This document shows, in pieces, positions 43,101 through 53,412 of a DNA stretch of 64,000 nucleotides (the first letter of the stretch is position 1; the number at the start of each line of letters is the position of its first letter). Source of the stretch: Topomyia yanbarensis (taxonomy: Eukaryota > Arthropoda > Insecta > Diptera > Culicidae); assembly GCF_030247195.1 (NCBI RefSeq), contig NC_080672.1, forward strand, positions 70,473,771 to 70,537,770, given 5' to 3'. Both the position numbers and the translations under genes were made by a program. Below the pieces are notes generated by a model that saw nothing but the letters and a program-made list of their open reading frames with translations, made no database searches and had not been told where the DNA came from.

Positions 43101-45657
43101 ATGCATTCTTATCACTATTTTTCACAGTGTATATCTACGTTTAAACTTACACTTGTTTTGAAAATTTATGTTAGATTTTAATTACAAATGCAGGAATTTC
43201 TGCACTTAACCCCAGAGTAATAACAGTAAGATACTTTACCTAACCAAAAACTAGAACTGTAAAATCAAGAAATTTGATATCGATTTACCATATGTTTAGT
43301 TATGTATTATTTTCCAACCACTTCCCCTAGAACATTTTGCAGTGATACTATTTATGACTACGAGTGATACTAGTTTATGAAAACAGCTAATTTGGTTCCA
43401 TGTCGGTAGTGTTTGGTTCATTTTGAATTATGGTCACTTCTCTCCAAGCTTCAGAAGCTGATAGGAGCAAACAATCAGAACAAATGCACATTCCGTGGTT
43501 GTAAATGACCTAGATCTAATACATTGAGAACGTAAATCTCTGTTGTCAATTCAGGAAAGAAGAATGTTGATTATTATTATTTGTTTAGGAACGTTAATGT
43601 GATTATAAAATTACCATAAGACTAGAAGTTCATCATCGAGGAGAGTTGAAACAAGGTTGAGAAGTAAGGCTTGATCCACAATTTACAATTTATAAATCGA
43701 AAGGGTAGAAAGAAACGCATACAATTCATAAATGTTAACTCTTAGACTACATAATAGTGATATTTTCATGATCGAACATCACTTAATATCCTATTTATAC
43801 AAATTTAAAGAAAATAACGAAAACTTACTTTTGCTCATTTTTGTAGTGTGTTCACCGTAAATACTCAACAACTCATTTAACGTAGTTGGCGTGTATTGGA
43901 GGGTTTGTGGGCACGATATAAATAAAACAAATGCATTATTGTTTTATTCCTAAGGGGCCTTACACAAATGACGTAGCTTTTTTCTGGCGATTTTCGACCC
44001 CTTCCTCCCCCTCGTAGCATTTGGTCACAAAATTCTAACCTCCCCCTTGTAAATGACGTAGCATTTCCCTACCCCCCCCCCCCCCCCCCCCGCAACGCGA
44101 CAGTGAGATGAAAAAAATTACATATGTTTTTCAATTCTTTTAAATACATGTCCTTAGAAAATGTTTGACGACTTTTATCAACATTTTCATTATAACAGCA
44201 AATTGCCTACAAGCAAGTACATTTCAGTACAAATGTAGTGTGGATAGTTTTGTTTAGAATTTTACATGTCATAGAGCATGAAGAGAAGTTCACAATCCTG
44301 CAGCTGCCAACGATTTTAGGAAGCATAAGCTCAACTAAATTACTAAATTTTCTTTGATTGAATCCGAAAGAAAATTTAATTCAGCTACCAAAATAAGTCT
44401 ACTAGTTAGCAATATTAGATAACTAATGTGGCAATTTAAATCCGCATGAAAAATCTTCCCATTTCTTTGCGAGCCTGCCATTTCGCGAACAGTAAAATTT
44501 ACAAAATGAAAAACCGCGTGAAAAGCAACATGTGAATGGAGGAATATTAAACTGTTTTCTCTAATTAATGGGTTTCGTTGCCCGTAAAAAAAACTTAAAC
44601 TTCATACTACGTCGCAAAACTTCTGACCCTACCCTCCCCCTCGTCACACTTCGTCACAAATTTGGTATACGCCCCCTACCCCCTAAAATGCTACGTCATT
44701 TATGCATGATCCCTAACGGTACAGTTTCGCCAGTAATGGGTACTGTTTCAACTGTCCTCTGTTTCAAATTTCTTCGGTTTCCCCTACTATCGCGCTATAC
44801 CTGTTTATAGCTTTAAACTGTGCGTCGCATCCGTTGTTTCTTATCCTGAACTTCTTTCATCTTCAACAGGCGCTAAAACAATGTAAATTCAAACGTTACA
44901 GTCGCGTTTGATTTTTACTGCAATTACTGAAACTTTATATACGTGAATATGCGATAGACCACACGATTATAAAACGGAAGTTGAATACACACTATCACAA
45001 GCGACAAACACGTTAACTTACAAACGCTCAAGCCTTTCGCGATCATACTTGTATGCAATTAGCGAACACCCATGCGAACCCAGACAGAAATGGACCCCTG
45101 GACCCGAACGCTAAAGCTCACACCTTCCACGCACACACCGCCACAGGAATCACAATTAAACTCATACATACAAAGTCACGCGCAACAATTACAGGTATTC
45201 GTCGGCAACCATAAGAAGTGCATCTCAAAAGCAGAACTTATCATTTCAATGCTGACGTTGGATCTGCGTTACCTGTGTTCAAGACACCATAGCTTCGTTC
45301 ATCAGGTCAAAGATGTATGAAACCCACTAGCCACCACCCTCGGACCTAGCTGTTCATAAAGGGGAAAAAATGACTGAAACAATTACTAAAAAAAATGACC
45401 AGGAAATACCGCCACAGGTCTCATCACATTGTTAGGTGTATCAAAAGTGTTTTGCGAGAAAAAATTCCAAGCATAATGTAAAATTAAACTTTCATAAATT
45501 AGTTGTTCCTTTGCGATGTAAATATAAGCATTATTTTCCAATTCCAGATTACGCCGGTCCGTATCTGCACATCGACGAACAGTCCCGACTTGGCACAAAC
45601 TTCTACGAAGAATTTTCAATTGCCAGTGACGAGAGCCGCAAACCGCCCGAAGCATGA
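31133..45657 (+). CDS. Carboxylesterase gene 3, secreted, oxyanion hole lost
   Basis: This is a paralogue of gene 2 with the same six-exon plan: 31133-31342, 31395-31547, 31601-32059, 32890-33342, 33402-33735, 45548-45657. It gives 572 residues, and every exon length equals that of gene 2 except exon 3 (one codon shorter) and exon 4 (three shorter). The signal peptide is about residues 1-20. EDCL (110-113), GQSAG with Ser212, KHEG with Glu352 and GVHHS with His482 are intact. The oxyanion motif HGGGF of gene 2 (133-137) is replaced by QGRTT (133-137), so the two glycines that stabilise the reaction intermediate in this family are missing. It may be inactive, a binding protein, or affected by a sequence error. 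Introns of 830 and 11812 bases hold transposons. There is no hydrophobic tail (ends SRKPPEA). Confidence 0.85.
32101..32875. mobile_element. Harbinger-like MITE in intron 3 of gene 3
   Basis: The ends are inverted: GGGGCCGTACACATATGACG at the left, and GGGGCCATGCATAAATGACG as reverse complement of the right. AAA flanks both sides, a 3-base duplication. Subterminal C-rich blocks with GTAGCATTTGGTCACAAA occur at the left and GTCACACTTCGTCACAAA at the right. There is no ORF. It makes up nearly all of the 830-base intron. The interior resembles the copy at 43954. Confidence 0.7.
33736..34436. other. Start of the 11.8-kb last intron of gene 3
   Basis: This is intronic sequence after the GTAAG donor at 33736. 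No recognisable coding or repeat structure is seen. Confidence 0.4.
34437..35103. mobile_element. Foldback element, arms of about 300 bases
   Basis: The left end GGGTAAAGGGTTTC faces GAAACCCTTACCC at the right end. The two halves match in inverse through blocks such as ACTACTTAACCGATTTCTTCC (left, about 34660) and GAAGAAATCGGTTAAGTAGT (right, about 34900). The centre lies near 34770. No ORF is seen. It lies in intron 5 of esterase gene 3. Confidence 0.75.
35323..36060. repeat. ACTCAAA/TTTGAGT-rich decayed repeat
   Basis: Two blocks (about 35445-35555 and 35875-36010) are rich in ACTCAAA and TTGAGTA words in both orientations, with about 320 bases between. This suggests the arms of an old inverted-repeat element. 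Boundaries are uncertain. Confidence 0.3.
36365..36480. mobile_element. Truncated Harbinger-like MITE end
   Basis: GGGGCCGTACACAAATGACG at 36365 followed by C-rich sequence with CGTAGCATTTTT matches the left end of the elements at 32101 and 43954. The right end is missing. Confidence 0.55.
36490..37405 (-). pseudogene. LINE ORF1 (Gag-like) relic
   Basis: The minus-strand frame 37185-37400 begins with ATG and holds KVKMQLRLKEVMYLQYRHLR and TLAQAERF. The frame 36695-36934 holds MTLCT-like LCTHDEQTPTCKYCNHTAHH, a Cys-Cys-His knuckle. This order matches ORF1 of I/Juan-like mosquito LINEs. The frames are broken relative to each other. The plus-side flank (37405-37600) may be its 5' UTR. It lies in intron 5 of esterase gene 3, antisense. 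Confidence 0.55.
37600..39825. other. AT-rich intronic DNA
   Basis: This is low-complexity AT-rich intron sequence with short phrases such as AACAACTTTG that recur across the window. No gene or defined element is seen. Confidence 0.4.
39826..41208. mobile_element. TA-flanked inverted-repeat element, family TAGGGGAGAC
   Basis: The left end TAGAGGAGACTGAGGAAAC and the reverse complement of the right end TAGGGGAGACTGAGGAGAC match, with TA at each edge. A partial relative of the MITE at 2745 lies inside at about 40110-40270 (shared phrases CGCATTGGCTCAAATGGT here and CGCATTTGCTCAAATGGT there). No intact transposase is visible. Confidence 0.6.
40110..40270. repeat. Partial copy of the 2745-type MITE
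   Basis: Shared order of phrases with 2780-2935: a CCTATTCTTACCC-like start, TTAGAACAGCGTCTGC, CTCAAATGGT and CGCTCAAACAGAAG. Only the left half is present. Confidence 0.5.
41640..42725. mobile_element. Foldback element, ~1.1 kb palindrome, copy 1
   Basis: The left and right halves are imperfect inverse copies of each other. TGAAGTTTGTATGGGATTTT (about 41780) faces CTCCATACAAACTTCAGG (about 42588). AGTTCCACCTGTGACCGCAT (about 42075) faces TATGTGGTAACATGTGGAACT (about 42241). The centre lies near 42170. There is no ORF. It is inside intron 5 of esterase gene 3 and related to 52369-53412. Confidence 0.75.
42749..44786. mobile_element. TA-flanked element related to the one at 39826
   Basis: The left end TAGGGGAGACCGAGGAGGGT and reverse complement of the right end TAGGGGAAACCGAAGAAATT are inverted, resembling the 39826 family. 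GTTGAAAC words recur inside both ends. It has been split by the Harbinger-like MITE at 43954-44713. No coding sequence is recognisable. Confidence 0.5.
43954..44713. mobile_element. Harbinger-like MITE, TAA duplication
   Basis: The left end GGGGCCTTACACAAATGACG is inverted at the right as CGTCATTTATGCATGATCCC. TAA flanks both sides (43951-43953 and 44714-44716). It has the same interior phrases as the copy at 32101 (ATTACATATGTTTTTCAATT). A run of C at about 44074-44091 may be a collapsed homopolymer. Confidence 0.7.
44937..45060. repeat. Dispersed repeat, inverse of 50960-51130
   Basis: Phrases such as GTGAATATGCG, CGATTATAAAA, ACACGTTAAC and CTTTCGCGATCATAC recur as inverse complements at 50960-51130. 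The element type is unknown. The remaining 44787-45547 stretch of intron shows nothing else. Confidence 0.4.
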
Positions 45658-45718
45658 ATGGAATTCGGTAGCCTACAACTTCTTTCTCAGGAAGTCCTAA
45701 CGATCCTAAAAAGCCTAA

Positions 45719-46200
45719 TTAGCGTGCAAACAAAATAACACGTTTCTTGATATTTTTTCCTATTTCTAAATAAACGTAGAGGGGTAAATCTTCTTGTTCG
45801 ACAAGATCTGGGCACAATAGGCGCTCAGGGTCACAACCGGGCGGAACAAAAGCGCCCTTCTGACGATTACAATACATCTCGTCGATTTTTGTCCTTCGCC
45901 CATTCATTCGATGAATGAATGTAAAACATGCAGAATCATACGCACCTCAAATGCCAAATAAACCCAAAAAAAGTGAAAGACGAAGGTATCGAAAGCTGTC
46001 GTCAACACCAACGCCATCCAGTGCTGCTGCGAAAACTCCACGCTAAGTCCTGTAAGAGGATCCTTCATCTCCCTTTGCCGGTGAGACCTTTTTCTATTGC
46101 TTTCTAATAGTGGCGGCGGAAGTGGGCGTTCGAGCATTTTTGCGTTTGACACTTTTCCTCTGTTCGAAGCCCGTTGTTGTTCTGTTCGATACCGAATCAT
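45719..46200 (-). CDS. Candidate small membrane protein, antisense to gene 3 end
   Basis: I do not recognise this protein. Exon A (45946-46200) and exon B (45719-45859) join in phase 0 across an 86-base intron with a GTGCGT donor and CAG acceptor, giving 131 residues. Exon A has a basic stretch (SNRKRSHRQREMKD) and one strongly hydrophobic segment (MALVLTTAFDTFVFHFFWVY). Exon B contains FVPPGCDPERLLCPDLVEQ. The frame is open further upstream to 46578, so the ATG at 46200 is a guess. Exon B contains, on the other strand, the poly(A) signal of gene 3, so the two transcripts would overlap tail to tail. It could equally be a chance ORF. Confidence 0.35.
45769..45774 (+). promoter_or_regulatory. 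Polyadenylation signal of esterase gene 3
   Basis: AATAAA lies 112 bases after the stop codon of gene 3, the first in that direction. Confidence 0.45.
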
Positions 46201-47777
46201 TTCACGCAGGATAGTGTGTATGTTAATGGTGTGAATGAATTTGATTTCTGAAATTTCACATCTCCTCCATAGAGTAACAACAGAAAAATAGGGACCGAGA
46301 AGGAGGGGGTGGTTCCAACAAAGGACCAAAGGTGTTATTATGTGACCGGGTTTTGTTGCAATTATTTTAAATGTTTTCTCAAAGCGATTATGTCGCCATT
46401 CAGCGAAACCCACCGGGACGTGACCGAATTTGTGCCGACGAGGAGTAGGAGGAGGACTAGGAAACCCGGAAGCGGGCGCCTGGGAATTGTTGGTGCGCAT
46501 TTGTAATCCACGAACAGGATAATGGTTGATCTGGTGATGGCAGTTCTGCCCTAACAAAGAACTCGAAGAATGAACCACAATCAGTTTGTCAATTAGAAAG
46601 AGATTTACACGGAGTCAGATCGAGTTACAGTGGGAGTGATTGGTTTGGGATATTTTGTTTTGGGATATTTCTTTTGGCGTTGGCGACATTTCGTTTATTT
46701 GAATAAAATTATTTGAATTTTCAATTACTGGAAAGAAATGTATAATTCGGATACAACATACAAAATATTTTTAATAAAAAAACCGCAACCCGACCCTCGA
46801 TAGCATTGTTTCGATAGGATCTCGGTTTCAAAAAAATAAATGAACTCATTGACATTAAACGCCCGAACAATATGCGAACAGAGCATACATTTCAGCCTTC
46901 TCTCATTATGCTCCTCACGGGCTCGGTCGGAATAATCCCCATCAATCAACGGCGAACAGTTTTAAAATAAAAAAGTCCTCCGATAAAACCTTTGTACGAA
47001 ACAGAAAAACCCATGTTCCGAAGAATCGTATCGCAGCCACTTGATCGAACTGTGAAGTGTCCTTCTCGGAGTGAGTGACTGGAAAAAAATACTCCATAAT
47101 TGCTGCACCGCGATAAGCGATCTGGGACCGACCGACCGAAATCGCAGTCGAGTGGGCCCACGGAAAGCCGGGATGGAAGAAGGAAGGAATCAACCCGCTC
47201 GCTCCTCTCGTCCGGTCCGGACTCAAGTGGGCATCGCAGTCTGGTCGGAGGCCGTGTGAGCCTACCACTGTTTCTGTGGCTATACAAAAACCGTGGGACT
47301 TCGCGTGGCTCGTTTCCGGATCCTTGCTTGGCGCGGAAGGGAGACCCAGTTGGGAAGGAAGTTAAACCCTTTGAGAATTAGTGCGAGAAGCAAAAAAAAA
47401 ACGCTGGTTTCGTCGTCGCACTGCTTTCAAGGATGCTTGAGACTAATTGATCTTTTGCCTTTCGATTCCGCGCGGAGTTGAAACGGAATCGAACTTGAGA
47501 AAAGCGAACTGATTAAGAAAATGCATTGTTTGTTCCCTCTGCGATTGAAGAGGGGTTCGATTTTGGTTTTTGTGGTGAGAAAAGTTCCGTCAAGTGGTTT
47601 TTCGGGTGGAATAATTGGTTACGTGAAACCAAAAGTACGACAAACTCTCGCGAAATCGATTGACCGATTGGAGGGTTGTAATCGAGACTAACTGAGAGTG
47701 ACATTTCTTAGTGAAGAATTGGAAGGGGTCTTATTTTTAATAAGCGCTTCTCGGAATCGTTGAAGTTATTGTAAGCT
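46201..47777. other. Non-coding DNA, GC-richer around 47100-47350
   Basis: The region is less repetitive than its surroundings, and the GC-richer part could be a promoter/5' UTR for a minus-strand gene. The open frames here are unrecognisable. Nothing firm. Confidence 0.3.
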
Positions 47778-47899
47778 TAACCTTCCGGAAGTCGCGCTTG
47801 TGCACTGAGTGCACGCTGCTCTGAAAATCTAACGAAATCGTCTTAGCGCATCAGAGGCTGCTCGTTCAGTGGGTCATTTGCGCGGCTTCCGGAGGGTTA
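47778..47899. mobile_element. Short MITE with CTTCCGG ends
   Basis: TAACCTTCCGGAAGTCGCGC at the left faces GCGCGGCTTCCGGAGGGTTA at the right, 122 bases in all, with TA at both edges. It is non-coding. Confidence 0.6.
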
Positions 47900-48925
47900 G
47901 TGAACTCATCTGTATATGGAGTTTCCAACCATATTATGTTAGTCTTCAAGTAGGTTTTGGGTAGCCCGAAAATTAACTATGAATATATGAAATTAAAAAC
48001 TGCCATGTTTCAAAACTATCCATTCAAGCAATCTCTCGTCATTTCTCGCCATTTTCCATCCCGTTACTAGGGAACCAAAATGAATCTTTGTGGTTGCTCT
48101 CTGTGGTTTTGTTCGATGTGAAAAACGAACACTTTTATTTGACAACCTGTAATTTTCGGCAGTCTCACACTCCCTGCTGTCGCCACGCCATGAGGGGTAA
48201 CCCTTTCCGCTTCCATACTGGATGGACTTACCCGGGAACGAGAAAAAAACGCCGTTTGATAATTTCAATATTCATCACTTTCCTCCGCAGTTGAAACACC
48301 ATGCCTCATCTAGTCTGCGGTTTGAATGGAGACCATCAGCGCCACTGGATGGGCAAAACAGTTAACGCTAATAATTGTTATTATTATTCTGTTATTATGA
48401 TCGCTATTGTTGGGCCCACTTCACTAGGTAAGGCATCTTCCATGCAGTGCCGTTCGATTGGGCTGCCGTTTTCATCGAAAATCTTGGAAATCAATGTCAA
48501 ACAACAGCAGCTTGGTCCAAGGCAGAATGAGAAAATAAATCTGGGAGGGTACCGAAAGGCTCAAACTTATAATTATATGTGGCTTCTGGCAGAGAACTCT
48601 TGTTCGGAGTTGGATAGTTGGATTAGAAGAACGTTTGAGCGCATGCATCAGACAGGTAACCTTTCGAGCCTAGCTCAGTTTTAGAGGCAAATCTTTACTA
48701 CTACGTAAAAGTGATCTTTGATGCAATGAATGAAAATGAGCAAGTTTACTCAATTTGCGGACTAATAATCTGAAACATTTACTAAAGTTATTGAATTATT
48801 AGGCCTGAAGCAATCCGTGAATGTAATTATTTTGAACCTATTATTGATTTACGGATTTCATTTTTAAAATGCTTTTCAGTTACTCCACCTTTTGAGAAAT
48901 CACATTTTGACGTAGAACTACGTCT
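47900..48925. other. Unassigned sequence
   Basis: A plus-strand frame of 127 codons (48301-48684) is present but shows no motif, codon pattern or splice context that I recognise. I see no repeat ends. Confidence 0.3.
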
Positions 48926-49475
48926 GACGAATTTCGTGCCAATTCGAACAAATGTTGGCAGCACCCTCTCAGATTTGAATGAAACTTTCTGTACATGAGA
49001 ATTTTGTCACAAAAAGCCAATTTGCTTACTTTGTTTTTCCAAAAATGATCTAGACTGTCTTTTGAAAAGGATCAAACTTTTCTACCATTTTTTCAAATGG
49101 CTCCAAAAGTCTAAACATAACAAATCCTACAAAAAATGTTGTACGAGCTATTTTCAAAAAATTAGTCAAATTTTTGAAAATATTTTACGAAAACTCCATC
49201 TTTGATTTGGATGAAATTTTGTTCCAAGATAGGTAATTATGTTCCCTACCTACCGTCAAAATTTCAAGTTGGGCACTTTCACGGAAAAAATGTTATTTAA
49301 AAAAAAAACTTTTCTTTGTCCAAACTGATTTTTTTCAGTGCATTTTTATTGAAAACTAAACCAATGAAAGATATAATCATCTCAGAATCAAATTTCCCAA
49401 CTGTTAGTTGCCTGATACATGCAAAAAGTATCAGTAACGAATTTGGTATATATTCATAACAAACTTGAATGTAAA
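48926..49475. repeat. Solo arm of the TTAA transposon family
   Basis: The sequence starts GACGAATTTCGTGCCAA and follows the left arm of the 25166 element in order (for example TTCTGTACATGAGAA, GATCTAGACTGTCTTTTGAA, ATAGGTAATTATGTTCCC). No TTAA precedes it and there is no opposite arm, so it is a remnant. Confidence 0.7.
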
Positions 49476-50033
49476 CTTTCAAATGAGCACAATAATTAAT
49501 TAACAAATAGGCTTCTACTTTTCCATTTTTTTAAATAATTAGCGCGATGACGAAGTCGACCGATAAATCGACACACAATGACCTCTACTACGAGCCGTGT
49601 CCAACAACCCCGCCATTAGGCTGTGGAATAATGTTTGCAAACACGGCCCACAGCAAAAATCCATTCACATCGACCCGCAAGTCGGCTATGCCAGCGCGCA
49701 CAGACCAGTGGTTGTCTGTTTGAGCAGGTGCGTAGTATGAAAAAACACCACACATAAAAAAGGCCCATAAGCTCTTTCGGTCTCCTTGATGCACCCTAAA
49801 CGGCGCGCTCAGATTTTCTGTTTTTGCGCTCACAATCTCATTCCCAAAAGAAATCCTTTTTGAGCATTGAGCTGTTCGCGCACAGTTCGAGATGAGCGCA
49901 ACGCTCACGAAAAAAATCGATAACACACACACTCAAAAGAAATTTTGTTAGTATTTGGTTTCGTATCTCTCTTCTACATCTCACATTCCCACACCCGACC
50001 ACCACAAGCAATCTCATCAAAATGGGTGATGCT
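49476..50033. other. Non-coding stretch before the hAT-like MITE
   Basis: No gene is seen. Words such as TGAGCGCAACGCTCA (about 49892) form small palindromes. Confidence 0.3.
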
Positions 50034-50368
50034 CTAGGGGCAGATCACTCTAAGAATGTTTAACAAATTTGCATCAAATTAGAAAAAATGCATTTAATTT
50101 CCATTTTTGCATCAGCTTTGCACTCCCTCGCAGAAAAGTTTGTTTAACAAACGCCCTACGCTGATCCACTTTGTTCGACGTTTTGTTAAATGTAGGGCTG
50201 GTTTTTCTGTAGGGTTTTGACGTCTTACACGCAACGCAAACAACATTACACACAACGCAAAAACATTGCACGCAACGCAAATTACCTTATGAATTTCTAT
50301 TTTGATGGAAATAAATGCATTTAATTTCGCTGATTTTTAAAAATGCATCACAAGTGATCTGCCCCTAG
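50034..50368. mobile_element. hAT-like MITE with 8-base duplication
   Basis: A perfect 16-base inverted terminal repeat, CTAGGGGCAGATCACT, is flanked by GTGATGCT on both sides (50026-50033 and 50369-50376). An 8-base duplication is typical of hAT. The interior is 300 bases of non-coding DNA with ATGCATTTAATTT also inverted/repeated near both ends and tandem ACGCAACGCAAA words. The perfect ends suggest a recent insertion. Confidence 0.85.
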
Positions 50369-50414
50369 GTGATGCTGCACTGCATTTTGTTTTGTTTCAT
50401 TCTTTTCTGCGCTG

Positions 50415-50424
50415 CTATAAATAG
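50415..50424 (+). promoter_or_regulatory. Consensus TATA box
   Basis: CTATAAATAG is a textbook TATA box. No recognisable gene follows downstream, so whether it acts is unknown. It lies 39 bases after the target duplication of the hAT-like MITE. Confidence 0.3.
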
Positions 50425-52368
50425 CTCATCACCTGAAACTTCTAGCAAAAACAATCGTGCTATCAGAGATTAGAGCCCACAAACTTCGCTTCACTATAAA
50501 CACCTCTTTACTACCGTACCATGACGACATATACTCGTTCAGAAGTAAAATGGCAAGCTTCACACTAATGATGAGTGAGATAATATCGATAATATTGAAG
50601 CATTTTGCTTTGTACCATTTTCCCACTGTAATTAATATTCCGTTTGTATGTATGTGTGGAACTCAGCGTAACAAGAAAAAAAATATGAGTGATGGGTATC
50701 AGGATTGGAACCGACAAACATCTATTCGTTAAAATGCCTATTTGCACTCTAGACCATAACGACGCATGATTAAATCTTTTTTTTCGAGAGTTTTGCTGTA
50801 GAGCTTGGTTCTCGAAAGGGCTCCCCGTCAGAATCACACACTACAGTTGCAGACGAGACAGGCAACGTCGCCCACTAAAACACTGATTAAGGCTAATTGC
50901 AGCGGGTCCTGATTCTGAATGTGATATTTATTGTACGATTCAGATATGTGCGAGCGTAGAGATTTTGCAATCGCGTGTATCATCGCGAAGGGCTCGAGCA
51001 TTTGTACATTAACGTGTTTAATAGCGTGTGCGTTTGTATGTTGCGTGTGCTAACGTGTAGGTGACTTCGCGTGTATAATTTCGATTTTATAACCGTGTGC
51101 ATTCCGCATATTCGCGTATGTTGTTGGATGATCGCGCGCGAACCGTGAATCTGATACTTATTTTTCGGAGTACGGGTCAGAGGCTAGAAGAAAGGAATCG
51201 CCCGGACGTGTTGTTATTACCGTTCAGTATTTTTCAAAGTTTTCCAGTGATATACAGTATATACAACAGAAAAATGAAGTCAGTCGTTCAGTAGGTCGTT
51301 TTTCCTGTTGAGTTGCGTGTTAGTAGGTTGAAATATCGCGAGAAAAGTGTGATTTTGCATAGAGAGTTATCGGCACACGTTACCATTGAAGTATGTGAAG
51401 CAAGCCGCCAAAAATACGCCCGTTCGTTCCGCTTAGTGTCTACAGCGCCATCTGGACCAGAGTAGCCGATACAACAATTTCACGGATGGAGGAGAATTCT
51501 TCACAGAAATCTCATGTATTTATGTATTCAGAGCTGGTGAGATCATATCATTTTTTTAATGCTTGTACACTTTCGTAAATATTTTCCTTTTTGTAAATAC
51601 GTCCCAGAATCAAAAATATCATTTTTCATTCTGGAAGTGCGAATATTTTGCAAATATCCAATTGATACGTGGATGTTTTCGCGCGGTGCTAATTGTATAT
51701 AAAGGCGACCTCAGAATGTACGTAGAGCTAACGCCTTTTATTTCCAGGGCTAAACACTGTACATCTATCGATGAAAACAAATTTTTCATAAAATAAATGC
51801 AGACAAGTTTCTTCCATAAAAGCACTACTGGGCAGTGGGGTATGGATTGTATATACACACACATGGTTTAGATACTAGAAGAAAATAAGATCTTCCATAT
51901 CACTAGAGTTCCCGGTCATGTCCAGTACCGTCTTTACTCATGGGTACACTGGGTCAGGTCCAAGAGCCCCGAGAATTTGGGGGCACCTAACATAGGATGA
52001 AATAAAAAAATTCTAAAGGCTATATTCCAAAAAATTGCGCGCAATCGATTGTTTATAATTTTCTACCGTGTCGATAATATTGGATCAGTAGCAGCTCGGA
52101 ATCGCACATTGCACCTTTTTCCATGTGATAAAAGAGCAGGTTATCAAGCGGAACTATGGTAGCGGTAGAAAACGAGGCACTGCATGACCAAGATTGTAAT
52201 CACCAAATTTACACGTCAGTTAAACATTCCGATTCAAGTTTATTTTGGAGCAAAACAATAGAATGTTTTGTACAACACATATACAAAAGGCACCAAGCAG
52301 GAGCGGCAATCAGAACACGGTGGCAAAACGTGCACATTAAAAATAATGAATTTTCGAAAACCCAATCG
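50425..52368. other. Non-coding DNA with dispersed repeat pieces
   Basis: 50960-51130 is a CGTGTG-rich stretch that is the inverse of 44937-45060. About 51920-51990 has TACCGTCTTTACTCATGG with AGAGCCCCGAGAATTTGG, which looks like a transposon terminus known from mosquitoes. No gene is recognised. Confidence 0.35.
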
Positions 52369-53412
52369 TGCCTGAAGTTTGTATAGGATTTTTCGTCAAT
52401 TTACATGGAGAAAACCCACTAACTCGCATTTTTGCCGCTAGATGGCACTGTATGCATCGTATTATCACTGTAAGTAAAAATAAGAAAGATAATTTAATTG
52501 TCTACAACTTTGTCGAAGACTACTTGTCAATCCGGCTTTGTGAAAAGAAGTTATTAAATTTTTAACGAAGTGGTGTCTGAGTAAGTTTTCTATGGGGCCT
52601 AGTTGTGCATGGTTGTGTATCAGTACTCGATTCCCATGAACTATACATTTTTGTGAAATAACCGTTAGATTTAGCTCAATAGTATGTTCAGAAGAATTGT
52701 AGTAAATAATACGGGTCATATTTTGGTTGAAAAATTTTAGTTCCAACTGTGACCGCATAGATGGCGCCAGCACTAACATTTAATAGAAGAGAGATAGAAT
52801 ATGGAAATGTTCGGAAGAATTATTGAAAAATTCCTGCTCTACAACTTTGTAGAAAACACCTAATATCTGTCTCTTTCCGTTGAAAAGCTAGTGTTGGCGC
52901 CCTCTATGCGGTACAATGTGGAACTAAAATTTTCTAACCAAAACATGACTCGTATTATTTACTGCAACTCTTCTGAACATACTATTGAGCTAAATCTAAC
53001 GGTTATTGCACAAAATATTTTAGTTCGTGGGAATCGAGTACTGATACACAACCATGCACTGCTAGGCCCCATGGAAAACTGACTCAGACATCACTTCGTT
53101 AAAAGTTTAATAACTTCTTTCAACAAAGCCGGATTGACAAGTAGTCTTCGATGAAGTTGTAGACAATTAAATTATCTTTCTTATTTTCACTTAAAACGAT
53201 AATACGATGCATACAGTGCCACCTAGCTGCAAAAATGCGAGTTAGTGGGTTTTCTCCATGCAAATTGTCGAAAAATCTCATACAAACTTCAGGTACGTTG
53301 GTCCGGCAGCTAGACTTGTCCGATTCGCTTCAAATTTGGTGCAAGTACACCTGGTGGGACTAGGAATCGACTCAGGGGTGGGCCGATAGGGGTCATTTTT
53401 TCCTGTCACTCT
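52369..53412. mobile_element. Foldback element, ~1 kb palindrome, copy 2
   Basis: This is the same family as 41640-42725. AGTTCCAACTGTGACCGCAT (about 52740) faces ATGCGGTACAATGTGGAACT (about 52907), and GATGGCACTGTATGCATCGT (about 52441) faces ACGATGCATACAGTGCCACC (about 53204). The left arm is truncated at 52369 while the right arm continues to a GTCACTCTAGTG end. Centre near 52840. Confidence 0.75.

Noticed and set aside
46201..46578. Upstream 126 codons of the minus-strand frame as part of the antisense gene
   Set aside because: Composition is like UTR, there are no domains, and several internal ATGs lie nearer the hydrophobic segment. I left them out of the model.
48301..48684. 127-codon plus-strand frame as a gene
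   Set aside because: No motif, no paralogue, no splice partners, and homopolymer-rich codons; it looks like chance.
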